From NCBI GenBank assembly GCA_026706505.1, contig JAPOYQ010000528.1, forward strand, positions 1 to 9,836: a stretch of DNA of 9,836 nt, in the 5' to 3' direction. Shown here in pieces: positions 1-6,466 of this stretch; positions within the stretch are counted from its first letter, which is position 1, and every line of letters starts with the position of its first letter. Below the pieces are notes generated by a model that worked only from the letters and a program-made list of their open reading frames with translations, was not told where the DNA came from and ran no database searches. Source of the stretch: Gemmatimonadota bacterium (GTDB taxonomy: Bacteria > Latescibacterota > UBA2968 > UBA8231). Both the position numbers and the translations under genes were made by a program.

Positions 1-74
1 TCCAAATCGTCGGCGGCTGCTGCGGCGCCACGCCGGATCACATCCGCGCCTTTCGCCGAGCACTCGACCCATGA
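1..74 (+). CDS. Homocysteine S-methyltransferase family protein, C-terminal end only (5' truncated by window)
   Basis: Reading from base 3, the last 23 codons give QIVGGCCGATPDHIRAF and then a short tail ending at TGA (72-74). The Gly-Gly-Cys-Cys-Gly motif followed by Thr-Pro is the C-terminal zinc-binding signature of the homocysteine S-methyltransferase (Pfam S-methyl_trans) domain. Its two cysteines, with a third upstream cysteine outside this window, hold the zinc that activates homocysteine thiolate. The usual form is GGCCGTTP; here the first Thr is Ala, a mild variant. The motif lies at the very end of the protein, which fits a stand-alone methyltransferase (MmuM or BHMT-like) rather than full-length MetH, where further domains follow. 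The methyl donor cannot be told from this fragment. Its stop overlaps the next start as ATGA, suggesting co-transcription and translational coupling. Confidence 0.8.
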   Translation, partial: QIVGGCCGATPDHIRAFRRALDP

Positions 75-352
75 GTCAATACCCGATCCGCTACTGGCGC
101 GGCATTCCCGTGCAAATCAAGCTCTTTGCCGGCCGCCGGCCAAGCTCACACACCCTGCCCGGCCGCTTCCAACTGGCGATCGACCGCATTGCCATGCAGG
201 AGGGGCTGGTGGGCACTGACGCCTATTTGGAGCAGTGGCACTGGTCCGCAAAGCAAGAGAGCGCCGGCACCCCCGAAGACGTGCTGCAAGCGCTCTTGCG
301 CGAAACCGAAGAGGAAGGCAACCGCATCCTCGCCGAGTATAAACAATCGTGA
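71..352 (+). CDS. Small Virulence_fact-family (PF13769-like) protein, 93 aa
   Basis: The product is a small soluble protein with no signal peptide or membrane segment. It opens with YWRGIPVQI, followed by a basic stretch, [17 protein letters not shown], then TDAYLEQW, and ends in a charged helix ([16 protein letters not shown]). This order (YWRxIPxQ, LPxRFxxAIDRxAM, DAYLxxW, IxAEY) is what I recall for the stand-alone 'virulence factor' domain family PF13769, common in alphaproteobacteria near folate and corrinoid methyltransferase genes. The family name comes from the S. aureus CvfC protein; I know of no biochemical function for the short form. It starts inside the stop codon of the homocysteine methyltransferase and its TGA overlaps the GTG start of mnmG. 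No clear Shine-Dalgarno sequence precedes it, so coupled translation is likely. A link to one-carbon metabolism is inferred from context only. Confidence 0.75.
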   Translation: MSQYPIRYWRGIPVQIKLFAGRRPSSHTLPGRFQLAIDRIAMQEGLVGTDAYLEQWHWSAKQESAGTPEDVLQALLRETEEEGNRILAEYKQS

Positions 353-2232
353 TTTTCTACGACAAAGCGTACCAAGTCATCGTCATCGGCGGCGGCCACG
401 CCGGCACCGAGGCCGCGCTCGCCGCGGCGCGCATGGGAGCCGAGACCCTGCTCCTGACCATGAACTTGGATACCATTGGCCAGCTATCCTGCAACCCGGC
501 TATTGGCGGGATTGGCAAGGGGCACATCGTCAAAGAAATCGACGCGCTCGGCGGCCAGATGGCTGTCAACATCGACCGCACCGGCATCCAATTCCGCCGC
601 CTCAACACCTCGCGCGGCCCAGCCGTGCGCGCCTCGCGAGCCCAAGCCGACAAAAAGGACTACCAATTCGAGCTGAAGTACACCTGCGAACAGCAAGAGC
701 ATCTCGACATCCGCCAGGGCCTGATGGAGAGCTTGCTGATCGAGAATGGAGCCGTCCAAGGCGTCGGCGTCAAAGGCGGCATCGCCTACCGCGGCCGCAC
801 CGTCATCCTCACGACCGGCACCTTCCTGCGCGGCAAAATTCACGTCGGCGATTTCTCCTATAGCGCAGGACGTGCCGGTGAGACTGCCGCCGAAAAAGCC
901 GCCGAGGGCTTAGTCGCGCTCGGCTTTGAAACCGGCCGTCTCAAAACCGGCACCCCACCGCGCGTCAATGGCCGCACCCTCGACTTTGCCGCGTTTGAGG
1001 AACAGCCCGGCGACGACCCGCCGCGCCCCTTTTCCTATGCGGTGCAAAAAATCACTCAGCCGCAAATGCCCTGCTGGATCACCTACACCAACGCCCACAC
1101 CCACGAGCTCGTCCAAGACAACCTATCGCGTTCGGCCATGTACAGCGGGCGCATCGAGGGCATCGGCCCGCGTTACTGCCCCTCCATAGAGGACAAAATC
1201 GCGCGCTTTGCCGACAAGGAACGGCACCAAGTTTTCGTCGAGCCAGAGGGACGGCGCACCCTCGAATTTTATCTCAACGGCCTGTCGATGAGCCTGCCAG
1301 AGACTCTGCAACCCCAGATCGTGCGCTCCCTGCCCGGCCTTGAACGAGCTGAGATCCTGCGCCCGGCGTACGCGGTCGAATACGATTACGCCCCACCGAC
1401 CCAACTCTATCCGCACCTAGAGACCAAACGCGTGGCCAACCTCTTCTTCGCCGGCCAGATCAACGGTACCACTGGCTATGAAGAAGCCGCGGCCCAAGGG
1501 ATTATGGCCGGCATCAACGCCGTACTCAAGGCGCGCGGCGACGACCCGCTCGTGCTCACGCGCGCCGACGCCTACATCGGCGTGCTAATCGACGACCTCG
1601 TAACCAAAGGCACGCTAGAGCCGTACCGCATCTTCACCTCGCGCGCCGAGCACCGCCTGCTCTTGCGCGAGGACAACGCCGACGACCGTTTGATGGCCAA
1701 GGGCCGGGCCTTGGGATTGATCGGCGACGACCTGTGGCACCAGTTTCAAACCAAGCAGCAACAGGTGGGTGCCGAGCGCGAACGCCTGCAGCACGAGCGC
1801 GTCAAACCGACCGAAAAAGTGCAAGAGGTCTTGACGCGGCAGGGCACCGCTCCCATTGCCGAATCGACCTCGCTCGCCGAGTTGCTGCGCCGCCCCCAAC
1901 TCAACTACGACCACCTCTGCGAATTCGCCCCGCCCCCACAGCCCCTGTCCCCAGACGCGGCCGAACACGTCGAGGCCGAGATCAAATACGCAGGGTACAT
2001 CAAGCGCCAAGAAACCCAAGCGCAAAAGCTCAAACGCCTCGAATCCCTGCGCCTGCCGATCGATTTTGACTTCGCCGCTCCCGGACTGAACATTTCGACC
2101 GAGGCGCGCCAAAAGCTCGCGGCCATCCGCCCGCAGACCTTAGGACAGGCTTCGCGCATTTCTGGAGTCTCGCCCGCGGACCTCGCTTCGCTCATGGTCT
2201 TCTTGCACGCCCGCACCCAATCCGCCACCTAG
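349..2232 (+). CDS. mnmG: MnmG (GidA), tRNA uridine-34 5-carboxymethylaminomethyl modification enzyme
   Basis: MnmG is the FAD subunit of the cytoplasmic MnmE-MnmG complex, which adds carboxymethylaminomethyl (or aminomethyl) to the wobble uridine of several tRNAs using methylene-tetrahydrofolate, FAD, NADH and GTP hydrolysis. The 627-residue length is normal for the family. Residues 10-30 carry the FAD-binding [12 protein letters not shown] motif. [13 protein letters not shown] includes Cys48, and [15 protein letters not shown] includes Cys277; these match the two functional cysteines of E. coli MnmG (47 and 277). [17 protein letters not shown] is the second family signature, and the C-terminal helical domain (KYAGYIKRQ region) that docks MnmE and tRNA is present. 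GTG is the start because the FAD motif lies at the expected distance; it overlaps the previous stop (GTGA) and has no clear ribosome binding site. mnmE and rsmG are not adjacent. Confidence 0.97.
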   Translation: MIFYDKAYQVIVIGGGHAGTEAALAAARMGAETLLLTMNLDTIGQLSCNPAIGGIGKGHIVKEIDALGGQMAVNIDRTGIQFRRLNTSRGPAVRASRAQADKKDYQFELKYTCEQQEHLDIRQGLMESLLIENGAVQGVGVKGGIAYRGRTVILTTGTFLRGKIHVGDFSYSAGRAGETAAEKAAEGLVALGFETGRLKTGTPPRVNGRTLDFAAFEEQPGDDPPRPFSYAVQKITQPQMPCWITYTNAHTHELVQDNLSRSAMYSGRIEGIGPRYCPSIEDKIARFADKERHQVFVEPEGRRTLEFYLNGLSMSLPETLQPQIVRSLPGLERAEILRPAYAVEYDYAPPTQLYPHLETKRVANLFFAGQINGTTGYEEAAAQGIMAGINAVLKARGDDPLVLTRADAYIGVLIDDLVTKGTLEPYRIFTSRAEHRLLLREDNADDRLMAKGRALGLIGDDLWHQFQTKQQQVGAERERLQHERVKPTEKVQEVLTRQGTAPIAESTSLAELLRRPQLNYDHLCEFAPPPQPLSPDAAEHVEAEIKYAGYIKRQETQAQKLKRLESLRLPIDFDFAAPGLNISTEARQKLAAIRPQTLGQASRISGVSPADLASLMVFLHARTQSAT

Positions 2233-2239
2233 CGAGCAC

Positions 2240-2279
2240 AAAAAAACGCCCCTGCACGACAACAGCCGTACAAGAGCGT
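2240..2279 (-). terminator. Rho-independent terminator of the radC-BFN operon
   Basis: Read on the minus strand, ACGCTCTTGTACGGC pairs with GTCGTGCAGGGGCGT around a TGTT loop. That gives 15 pairs, four of them G-U wobbles, followed directly by a run of seven T (2246 down to 2240). It begins 26 bases beyond the stop codon of the bifunctional nuclease gene. On the plus strand the hairpin is followed by CTAAGCG, with no T run, so it should not be an efficient intrinsic terminator for mnmG. Confidence 0.88.
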
Positions 2280-2305
2280 CTAAGCGCGGCGCAGCGAGAA
2301 TGACC

Positions 2306-3085
2306 TCAGCTCTCGGACTCTAGCTCGCTGATGCGGTCGCGGACCTTGGCTGCCTGCTCGTAGGCCTCGCAGGCGATGAGCCAGTCCAAGTGAGCCTTGA
2401 GCTGTTCCAACTGGCTTATCGGCTCGCCCGTCTGCGGATCCACGAACGCCTCCGGATTATTCGCGGCACTTTCGCACTCAGCCGCTTTGTCCTCTGCGGG
2501 CGTATCCTGGACCACCTCGGGCGCAGCGGCTTGTTCGCCCTCGGCTCCTTCGCGCTGGTCGGAGTGTTCCAGCGGCTGGCCGGCTGCCTCCATGACCTCT
2601 GGGGTCAGGAAGAGCGGCACACCCAAAAGCGTGGCCACGATCATGCCGTCGCTGGGGCGGCAGTCGAGATAAAAGGACTGGCCTTGGGCTTGGATCAACA
2701 GGTACGCGTGAAAAACGTCCTCTTTGAGCGTGTGGACCACCAGCTTGTGGACTACGGCGTCGATTCGCTTGAGCAGGTTGCACAACAGATCGTGCGGCAG
2801 GGGCCGCGGCAAGGCGATTTTGCGCAGGGCCATGGCGAGGGCTTGGCCCTCGAAGTGGCCGATCGTGATGGGCACTACGGTGTTTTCCGTGCCCTTGAGC
2901 AAGACCAAGAATTTCTGCGGCATGCCCAAACCCTGTTCCGAGTCTGGATAGGGGTACATGTCGAAAATGTACACTGGAATTAGATGACTTTCTTCGTCTT
3001 TCATCGCTCGCGTACCCTCGTATAAATTGCTGCGTTCGTCAGTAATATAGGCTTTTGCCGGGCAAATACAATTTTCTTTCTTCAT
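2306..3085 (-). CDS. Bifunctional nuclease (BFN/DUF151) domain protein with C-terminal UVR motif
   Basis: The protein has 259 residues. Residues about 36-170 match the bifunctional nuclease family (PF02577): VVPITIGHFEGQALAMAL, then RPLPHDLLCNLL, and DCRPSDGMIVATLLGVPLFLTPEVMEAAG. Named members of this family have been reported to act on DNA and RNA. Residues about 171-224 are an acidic, Ala/Glu-rich, probably disordered linker. Residues 225-257 (LEQLKAHLDWLIACEAYEQ and on to AAKVRDRI) form a UVR motif, the helical pair of UvrB, UvrC and McsA used for protein contacts. BFN plus UVR is a known arrangement. The chosen ATG overlaps the radC stop (ATGA) and is preceded by AAGGAG at 11 bases. An alternative ATG at codon 28 (3004) has GAGGG upstream and would remove an N-terminal extension with two cysteines, Cys6 and Cys8. 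It is probably an intracellular partner of RadC in DNA metabolism, by inference. Confidence 0.9.
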   Translation of the reverse strand: MKKENCICPAKAYITDERSNLYEGTRAMKDEESHLIPVYIFDMYPYPDSEQGLGMPQKFLVLLKGTENTVVPITIGHFEGQALAMALRKIALPRPLPHDLLCNLLKRIDAVVHKLVVHTLKEDVFHAYLLIQAQGQSFYLDCRPSDGMIVATLLGVPLFLTPEVMEAAGQPLEHSDQREGAEGEQAAAPEVVQDTPAEDKAAECESAANNPEAFVDPQTGEPISQLEQLKAHLDWLIACEAYEQAAKVRDRISELESES

Positions 3086-3801
3086 ATCAAGCCGCGCTCC
3101 TTCAAGCTGATAAAATCATCGCTGCCGATGATGAGATGGTCGAGTACGTCAATGCCCATGATTTCGCCGGCCTGCACCAAGCGCCGCGTCAGGTTGATGT
3201 CGTCCTGGCTGGGCGACACATCGCCGGAGGGATGGTTGTGCGCCAAGATCACGCTAGCTGCAGCCTGCGCCACGGCCGTGCGAAAGACTTCGCGCGGATG
3301 CACGATGGCCGAGGATAGACTGCCGATGGACACGATCTCTTTATGGATCACCTGATTGCGGGCGTTGAGATACAGGCAGAGAAAGTGCTCGCGTTGCTGA
3401 TCCTTGATGTCGGACAGCATGGACAGCGCGTCGCCGGGTGCGCTAATCACCGGCCGCACCCCCAAACCCTTGTGCAACCCGCGGCGCGCCAGTTCAAACG
3501 CCGCGACCAAGACCCCGGCCTTGGCCTTGCCCAGTCCCTTAATCCGGCTCAATTCCCCCAGGTCCATGTCCACCAGCGATTCCTTGGGATAATCGGCGAG
3601 GATGCTCTCGGCCAAGTCCATCACGTGTCGGCCGCGATACCCCGTCCCCAAGGCCACGGCCAACAGCTCTTGGTCTTTGAGCGCCTGCGGCCCCAAGCGC
3701 GCGAGCCGCTCACGCGGCAGTTCGTCGCGGTGGATGGGTGGTCCCTCGCCCACAGTGCGGGCGGCAAAGTCGTAGTCAATGGGCTGAGTTTGCGTTGGCA
3801 C
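3082..3801 (-). CDS. radC: RadC family JAB/MPN-domain protein (former DNA repair protein RadC)
   Basis: This is a 239-residue RadC/YsnA-type protein. The N-terminal half has the UPF0758 lead (ELPRERLARLGPQALKDQELLAVALGTG) and a helix-hairpin-helix segment around residues 76-104 (LSRIKGLGKAKAGVLVAAFEL). The C-terminal half is a JAB1/MPN metalloprotease-like domain with a complete JAMM motif: Glu155 (HKEIVSIGSLS), His188-x-His190 in HNHPSGD, Ser198 and Asp201. The old assignment of radC to DNA repair in E. coli has been questioned, and the substrate is unknown. I place the start at a GTG (3801-3799) because AAGGAGG ends eight bases upstream. A TTG 21 bases further up (3822) would put that strong ribosome binding site inside the coding sequence. 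The downstream BFN-UVR gene overlaps the stop, so the two form one operon. Confidence 0.94.
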   Translation of the reverse strand: MPTQTQPIDYDFAARTVGEGPPIHRDELPRERLARLGPQALKDQELLAVALGTGYRGRHVMDLAESILADYPKESLVDMDLGELSRIKGLGKAKAGVLVAAFELARRGLHKGLGVRPVISAPGDALSMLSDIKDQQREHFLCLYLNARNQVIHKEIVSIGSLSSAIVHPREVFRTAVAQAAASVILAHNHPSGDVSPSQDDINLTRRLVQAGEIMGIDVLDHLIIGSDDFISLKERGLI

Positions 3802-3809
3802 GGCGCGTT

Positions 3810-3816
3810 CCTCCTT
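3810..3816 (-). promoter_or_regulatory. Ribosome binding site that fixes the radC start
   Basis: On the minus strand this reads AAGGAGG, a near-perfect anti-16S match, eight bases before GTG at 3801. It decides for the GTG start over the upstream in-frame TTG at 3822. Confidence 0.85.
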
Positions 3817-3894
3817 GAGCAAAGCTGTAGCAAAAAAACCACGCGAATGTAGCGCCCAGCTCCCACGAGTCTGTGGGTACTAGACGCAACCGAC

Positions 3895-3903
3895 GTATAA
3901 GCA
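3895..3903 (-). promoter_or_regulatory. Possible extended -10 promoter for radC-BFN
   Basis: On the minus strand this reads TGCTTATAC, an extended -10 element (TGn followed by TTATAC). No convincing -35 box sits at the right distance, which extended -10 promoters can tolerate. It would give a 5' leader of roughly 85 bases before the radC GTG, containing a small CCCAC/GTGGG hairpin (3862-3877) and a T7 run (3838-3832). It is inferred from sequence alone. Confidence 0.35.
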
Positions 3904-3920
3904 CAATCTGTGCCAGCACC

Positions 3921-3949
3921 TTGCTCCGCCCCAATCTCCCTCCTATATT
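3921..3949 (+). promoter_or_regulatory. Sigma70-like promoter for the lnt-tatC fusion gene
   Basis: TTGCTC (3921-3926) and TATATT (3944-3949) are separated by exactly 17 bases. Transcription would begin near 3956, leaving a leader of about 18 bases before ATG at 3974. That leader is C-rich and contains no purine-rich ribosome binding site. Confidence 0.55.
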
Positions 3950-3973
3950 TTTGCGCATTACCCCCCACTGCCG

Positions 3974-6442
3974 ATGTCTAACCCGCGCTTTGTTCTGGTC
4001 CTAACCCCGCTTTACCGCCTGCTGCTCGCCGCACTGAGCGGGGCCTTGCTCTCGCTGGCTTTTCCCTGCCATCCCGATCACCCCCTCGCCTTTCTCTATC
4101 AGCCGCTCTGGGCCCATTGTGCGCTGGTGCCTTTACTGATCGCGTTGAAGGGCCGCGGCTTCAAAGCCGGCTTTGCCGCAGGCTGGATCAGCGGCTTGGT
4201 CTGGAACCTGCTGTCCCTGTACTGGGTGGCTTATACCCAAGGCGGAGGACCTGCCGTTGTCGGGGGCACCGGGCTGATGGCAGCTTATTTGGGCCTTTTT
4301 ATCGGCCTCTGTACCGGGCTATTCAACGTGCTCGCCGCGCGGTGGGGCGCGAAGGCGCTCGCACTGCTGCCTTTGTTGTGGACCGGGCAGGAATATCTGC
4401 TCTCCCTTGGGGAGTTGGGTTTTCCCTGGCTCTTGCTGGGGCACAGCCAAGCGGCCCTGCCCTACTTCATCCAGTACGCCACCTGGACGGGCGTCTTTGG
4501 CGTCTCCTGCTGGGTCGTCGGCCTCAACGCGTTGTTCTACTCGGCACTCGTCGGTCGGCGCATCTTTCTCGCAGGTGTTGCCTTAGGCTATCTCTTGCCC
4601 TGGATTCACGCTCAGAGCGCGATGGCAATCGCCGTCCCAACCGAGGGCCTGCGCATCGGCCTGATCCAACCGAACACCACGTACGCCGACAAATGGGGTC
4701 CCAACGGGTTGGAACGCACTTTCTCAGCCCTCGCCACACTCTCGCGCCAAGCGGCCAAGCGCGATCCCGAACTGCTGGTCTGGCCCGAGACTGCCGTGCC
4801 GTGCGATCCCGTGCGCCGGGCTGGTTGCCGAGGTCGCATCCAAGCGCTCGTCGAGGAGTTAGATATTCCCTTGCTGACCGGCGCGCCGCACGCGAACTAC
4901 AACGCGGCCTTCTTCGTTCAACCCGGGGCCACCACCCTGCCCTCGTACGCCAAGATGCACTTGGTGCCCTTTGGTGAACGGACGCCCTACCGCGACGCCA
5001 TTCCTCTGCTGCGCGACATCGACTGGACCCGCCTGACCGGCGACCTCGGCCCGGCGGAATTCGCGCGCGGCACAGAACACGCGGTTTTTGCCCATCCCCG
5101 GCATCCCTTTGCCGTGCTCATCTGCTTTGAGTCCATCTTTCCCGATCTGGTGCGCCAGCACGTGGCAGCCGGAGCGCGCGTGCTGGTCAACATCACCAAT
5201 GACTCGTGGTTTGGCCGCAGCGCGGGCCCCTACCAACACGCGCTCATCAACGCCATGCGCGCCGTTGAAAACCGCACGGCCATCGCCCGCTCCGCCACCA
5301 CCGGCATCTCCCTGTTCATCGACCCATTTGGCCGCACCTACGAGGCGACCGACCTCTTCACGCCCGCGGTCGCAGTTGCCACCGTCCCAGTCGGCCAACC
5401 TGCGACCTTTTACACTCGGCATGGAGATCTCTTCGCCTGGAGCTGCCTGCTAGTCGTCTTGGTCGCTTTTATCGCCCGCTTCCGCAAGCCACAACCCGCT
5501 CGTGAGCCAGCGGCTGCCGACCACGAACCGGAAACTCATCACGACATAGAAGCTGACCACGACCCAGACGCTGACCACGATTCAGAAGCCCCCCACGACT
5601 CAGACTCGCCCCGAGAAGCCAACATGCCCTTTCTCGACCACCTCGAAGAACTCCGCTGGCGCATTCTCAAGGCCCTAGCCGCGCTCGTCGTGGGAGCGGT
5701 AATTTGCTTCGCCTTCTCCGACTCGATTATGCAGATCTTGACCCGGCCATACGAAGAGGCCGTCCTCAGCTTGGAGAGCCAGCAATCCTCGGGCGTGGTG
5801 CTGGCGGTCAAAAAACTAGTGAGCCAGTGGTTGGACCAACCCGACGCTGCGCCCGAACCGGACGCGCCCATCGCCGACCTACCTCCAGCGCGCCGCCTGC
5901 AAGCCCTCCGGCCCATGACTTACTTCTTCATCAGCTTGCAAATCGCCTTTGTCGGCGGGCTGCTGCTGGCGCTGCCAGTCATCTTCTACCAAGCTTGGCG
6001 CTTTGTCGCCCCAGGGCTTTTGCAACGCGAAAAACGGCTCACGCTGCCCATTATCTCGCTGAGCGTCCTCTGCTTCTCGATAGGCGCGCTGATTGCCTAT
6101 TACATCGTCCTCCCGCTCGGGCTGCGCTTTTTCCTCGCGCTAGAGCCGCCCGACATGACCTCGCAATGGGCGGCCGACGAGTACATCGGCTTTGTGCTGC
6201 GGCTAATCGCTGGCTTTGGCATTGTCTTTGAGATGCCGGTGCTGTCGCTCTTTTTGGCTAAGGTCGGGGTGCTAACCGCCGCGCGGATGCGCCGTATCCG
6301 TCGCTACGCCATCATCGGCATCTTCGTCCTCGGCGCAATCTTCACGCCGCCCGACCCAGTCTCCCAACTCCTGATGGCCCTGCCCCTGCTCCTGCTCTAC
6401 GAAATCAGCATCTGGGTCTGCAAAATCTCCGAAAGAAAATAA
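3974..6442 (+). CDS. lnt-tatC: Lnt-TatC fusion: apolipoprotein N-acyltransferase joined to twin-arginine translocase subunit TatC
   Basis: This is one uninterrupted frame of 822 codons. Residues 1-510 are a full Lnt, which transfers a fatty acid from phospholipid to the amino-terminal cysteine of lipoproteins. It has multiple N-terminal membrane helices, the GFPWLLLGHSQ motif, a periplasmic nitrilase-type domain (about 226-475) and a last membrane helix (about 486-505). The Glu-Lys-Cys triad is intact: Glu272 in VWPETA, Lys327 in YAKMHLVPFGE and Cys384 in LICFES, matching E. coli 267/335/387. Residues 510-550 form a His/Asp-rich linker. Residues 551-822 are a full TatC, the receptor core of the Tat export machine: DHLEELRWR (555-562), LPVIFYQAWRF followed by APGL, Glu753 in VFEMPV, TPPDPVSQ and six membrane helices. 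Both families place this junction in the cytoplasm, so the fusion is topologically sound. An ATG at codon 551 could also give free TatC. No TatA/B is in the window. Confidence 0.93.
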   Translation: MSNPRFVLVLTPLYRLLLAALSGALLSLAFPCHPDHPLAFLYQPLWAHCALVPLLIALKGRGFKAGFAAGWISGLVWNLLSLYWVAYTQGGGPAVVGGTGLMAAYLGLFIGLCTGLFNVLAARWGAKALALLPLLWTGQEYLLSLGELGFPWLLLGHSQAALPYFIQYATWTGVFGVSCWVVGLNALFYSALVGRRIFLAGVALGYLLPWIHAQSAMAIAVPTEGLRIGLIQPNTTYADKWGPNGLERTFSALATLSRQAAKRDPELLVWPETAVPCDPVRRAGCRGRIQALVEELDIPLLTGAPHANYNAAFFVQPGATTLPSYAKMHLVPFGERTPYRDAIPLLRDIDWTRLTGDLGPAEFARGTEHAVFAHPRHPFAVLICFESIFPDLVRQHVAAGARVLVNITNDSWFGRSAGPYQHALINAMRAVENRTAIARSATTGISLFIDPFGRTYEATDLFTPAVAVATVPVGQPATFYTRHGDLFAWSCLLVVLVAFIARFRKPQPAREPAAADHEPETHHDIEADHDPDADHDSEAPHDSDSPREANMPFLDHLEELRWRILKALAALVVGAVICFAFSDSIMQILTRPYEEAVLSLESQQSSGVVLAVKKLVSQWLDQPDAAPEPDAPIADLPPARRLQALRPMTYFFISLQIAFVGGLLLALPVIFYQAWRFVAPGLLQREKRLTLPIISLSVLCFSIGALIAYYIVLPLGLRFFLALEPPDMTSQWAADEYIGFVLRLIAGFGIVFEMPVLSLFLAKVGVLTAARMRRIRRYAIIGIFVLGAIFTPPDPVSQLLMALPLLLLYEISIWVCKISERK
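5519..5608 (+). repeat. Five tandem 18-bp repeats encoding the His/Asp-rich linker of Lnt-TatC
   Basis: Five in-frame 18-base units encode the six-residue blocks DHEPET, HHDIEA, DHDPDA, DHDSEA and PHDSDS (residues 516-545). The DNA core CACGA recurs every 18 bases. Each block places His at position 2, with acidic residues at 3 and 5, except that DHEPET has Glu at 3. The pattern implies growth by unit duplication, then drift. The linker lies between the last Lnt helix and the first TatC residue, on the predicted cytoplasmic side. Confidence 0.85.
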
Positions 6443-6466
6443 ATTAACCACCCGAAAGGATTTTCC

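Noticed and set aside
2240..2279. The hairpin as a bidirectional terminator also serving mnmG
   Set aside because: On the plus strand no T run follows the stem; the T run exists only in the minus-strand direction.
2390..2983. Plus-strand 197-codon frame antisense to the BFN-UVR gene
   Set aside because: Its translation resembles no family I recognise, while the opposite strand encodes clear BFN and UVR motifs.
3776..3968. Minus-strand frames across the radC-lnt gap
   Set aside because: They are short, overlap radC out of frame, show no recognisable motif and cover the probable promoters.
4117..4977. Long plus-strand reading frame (286 codons) inside lnt
   Set aside because: It is an Arg-rich out-of-frame shadow in GC-rich DNA. 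The Lnt frame over the same bases carries all conserved motifs.
5519..5608. Regular 18-bp repeats as a CRISPR or regulatory array
   Set aside because: The units are in frame, contiguous without spacers and encode a continuous linker, so they are a coding repeat.
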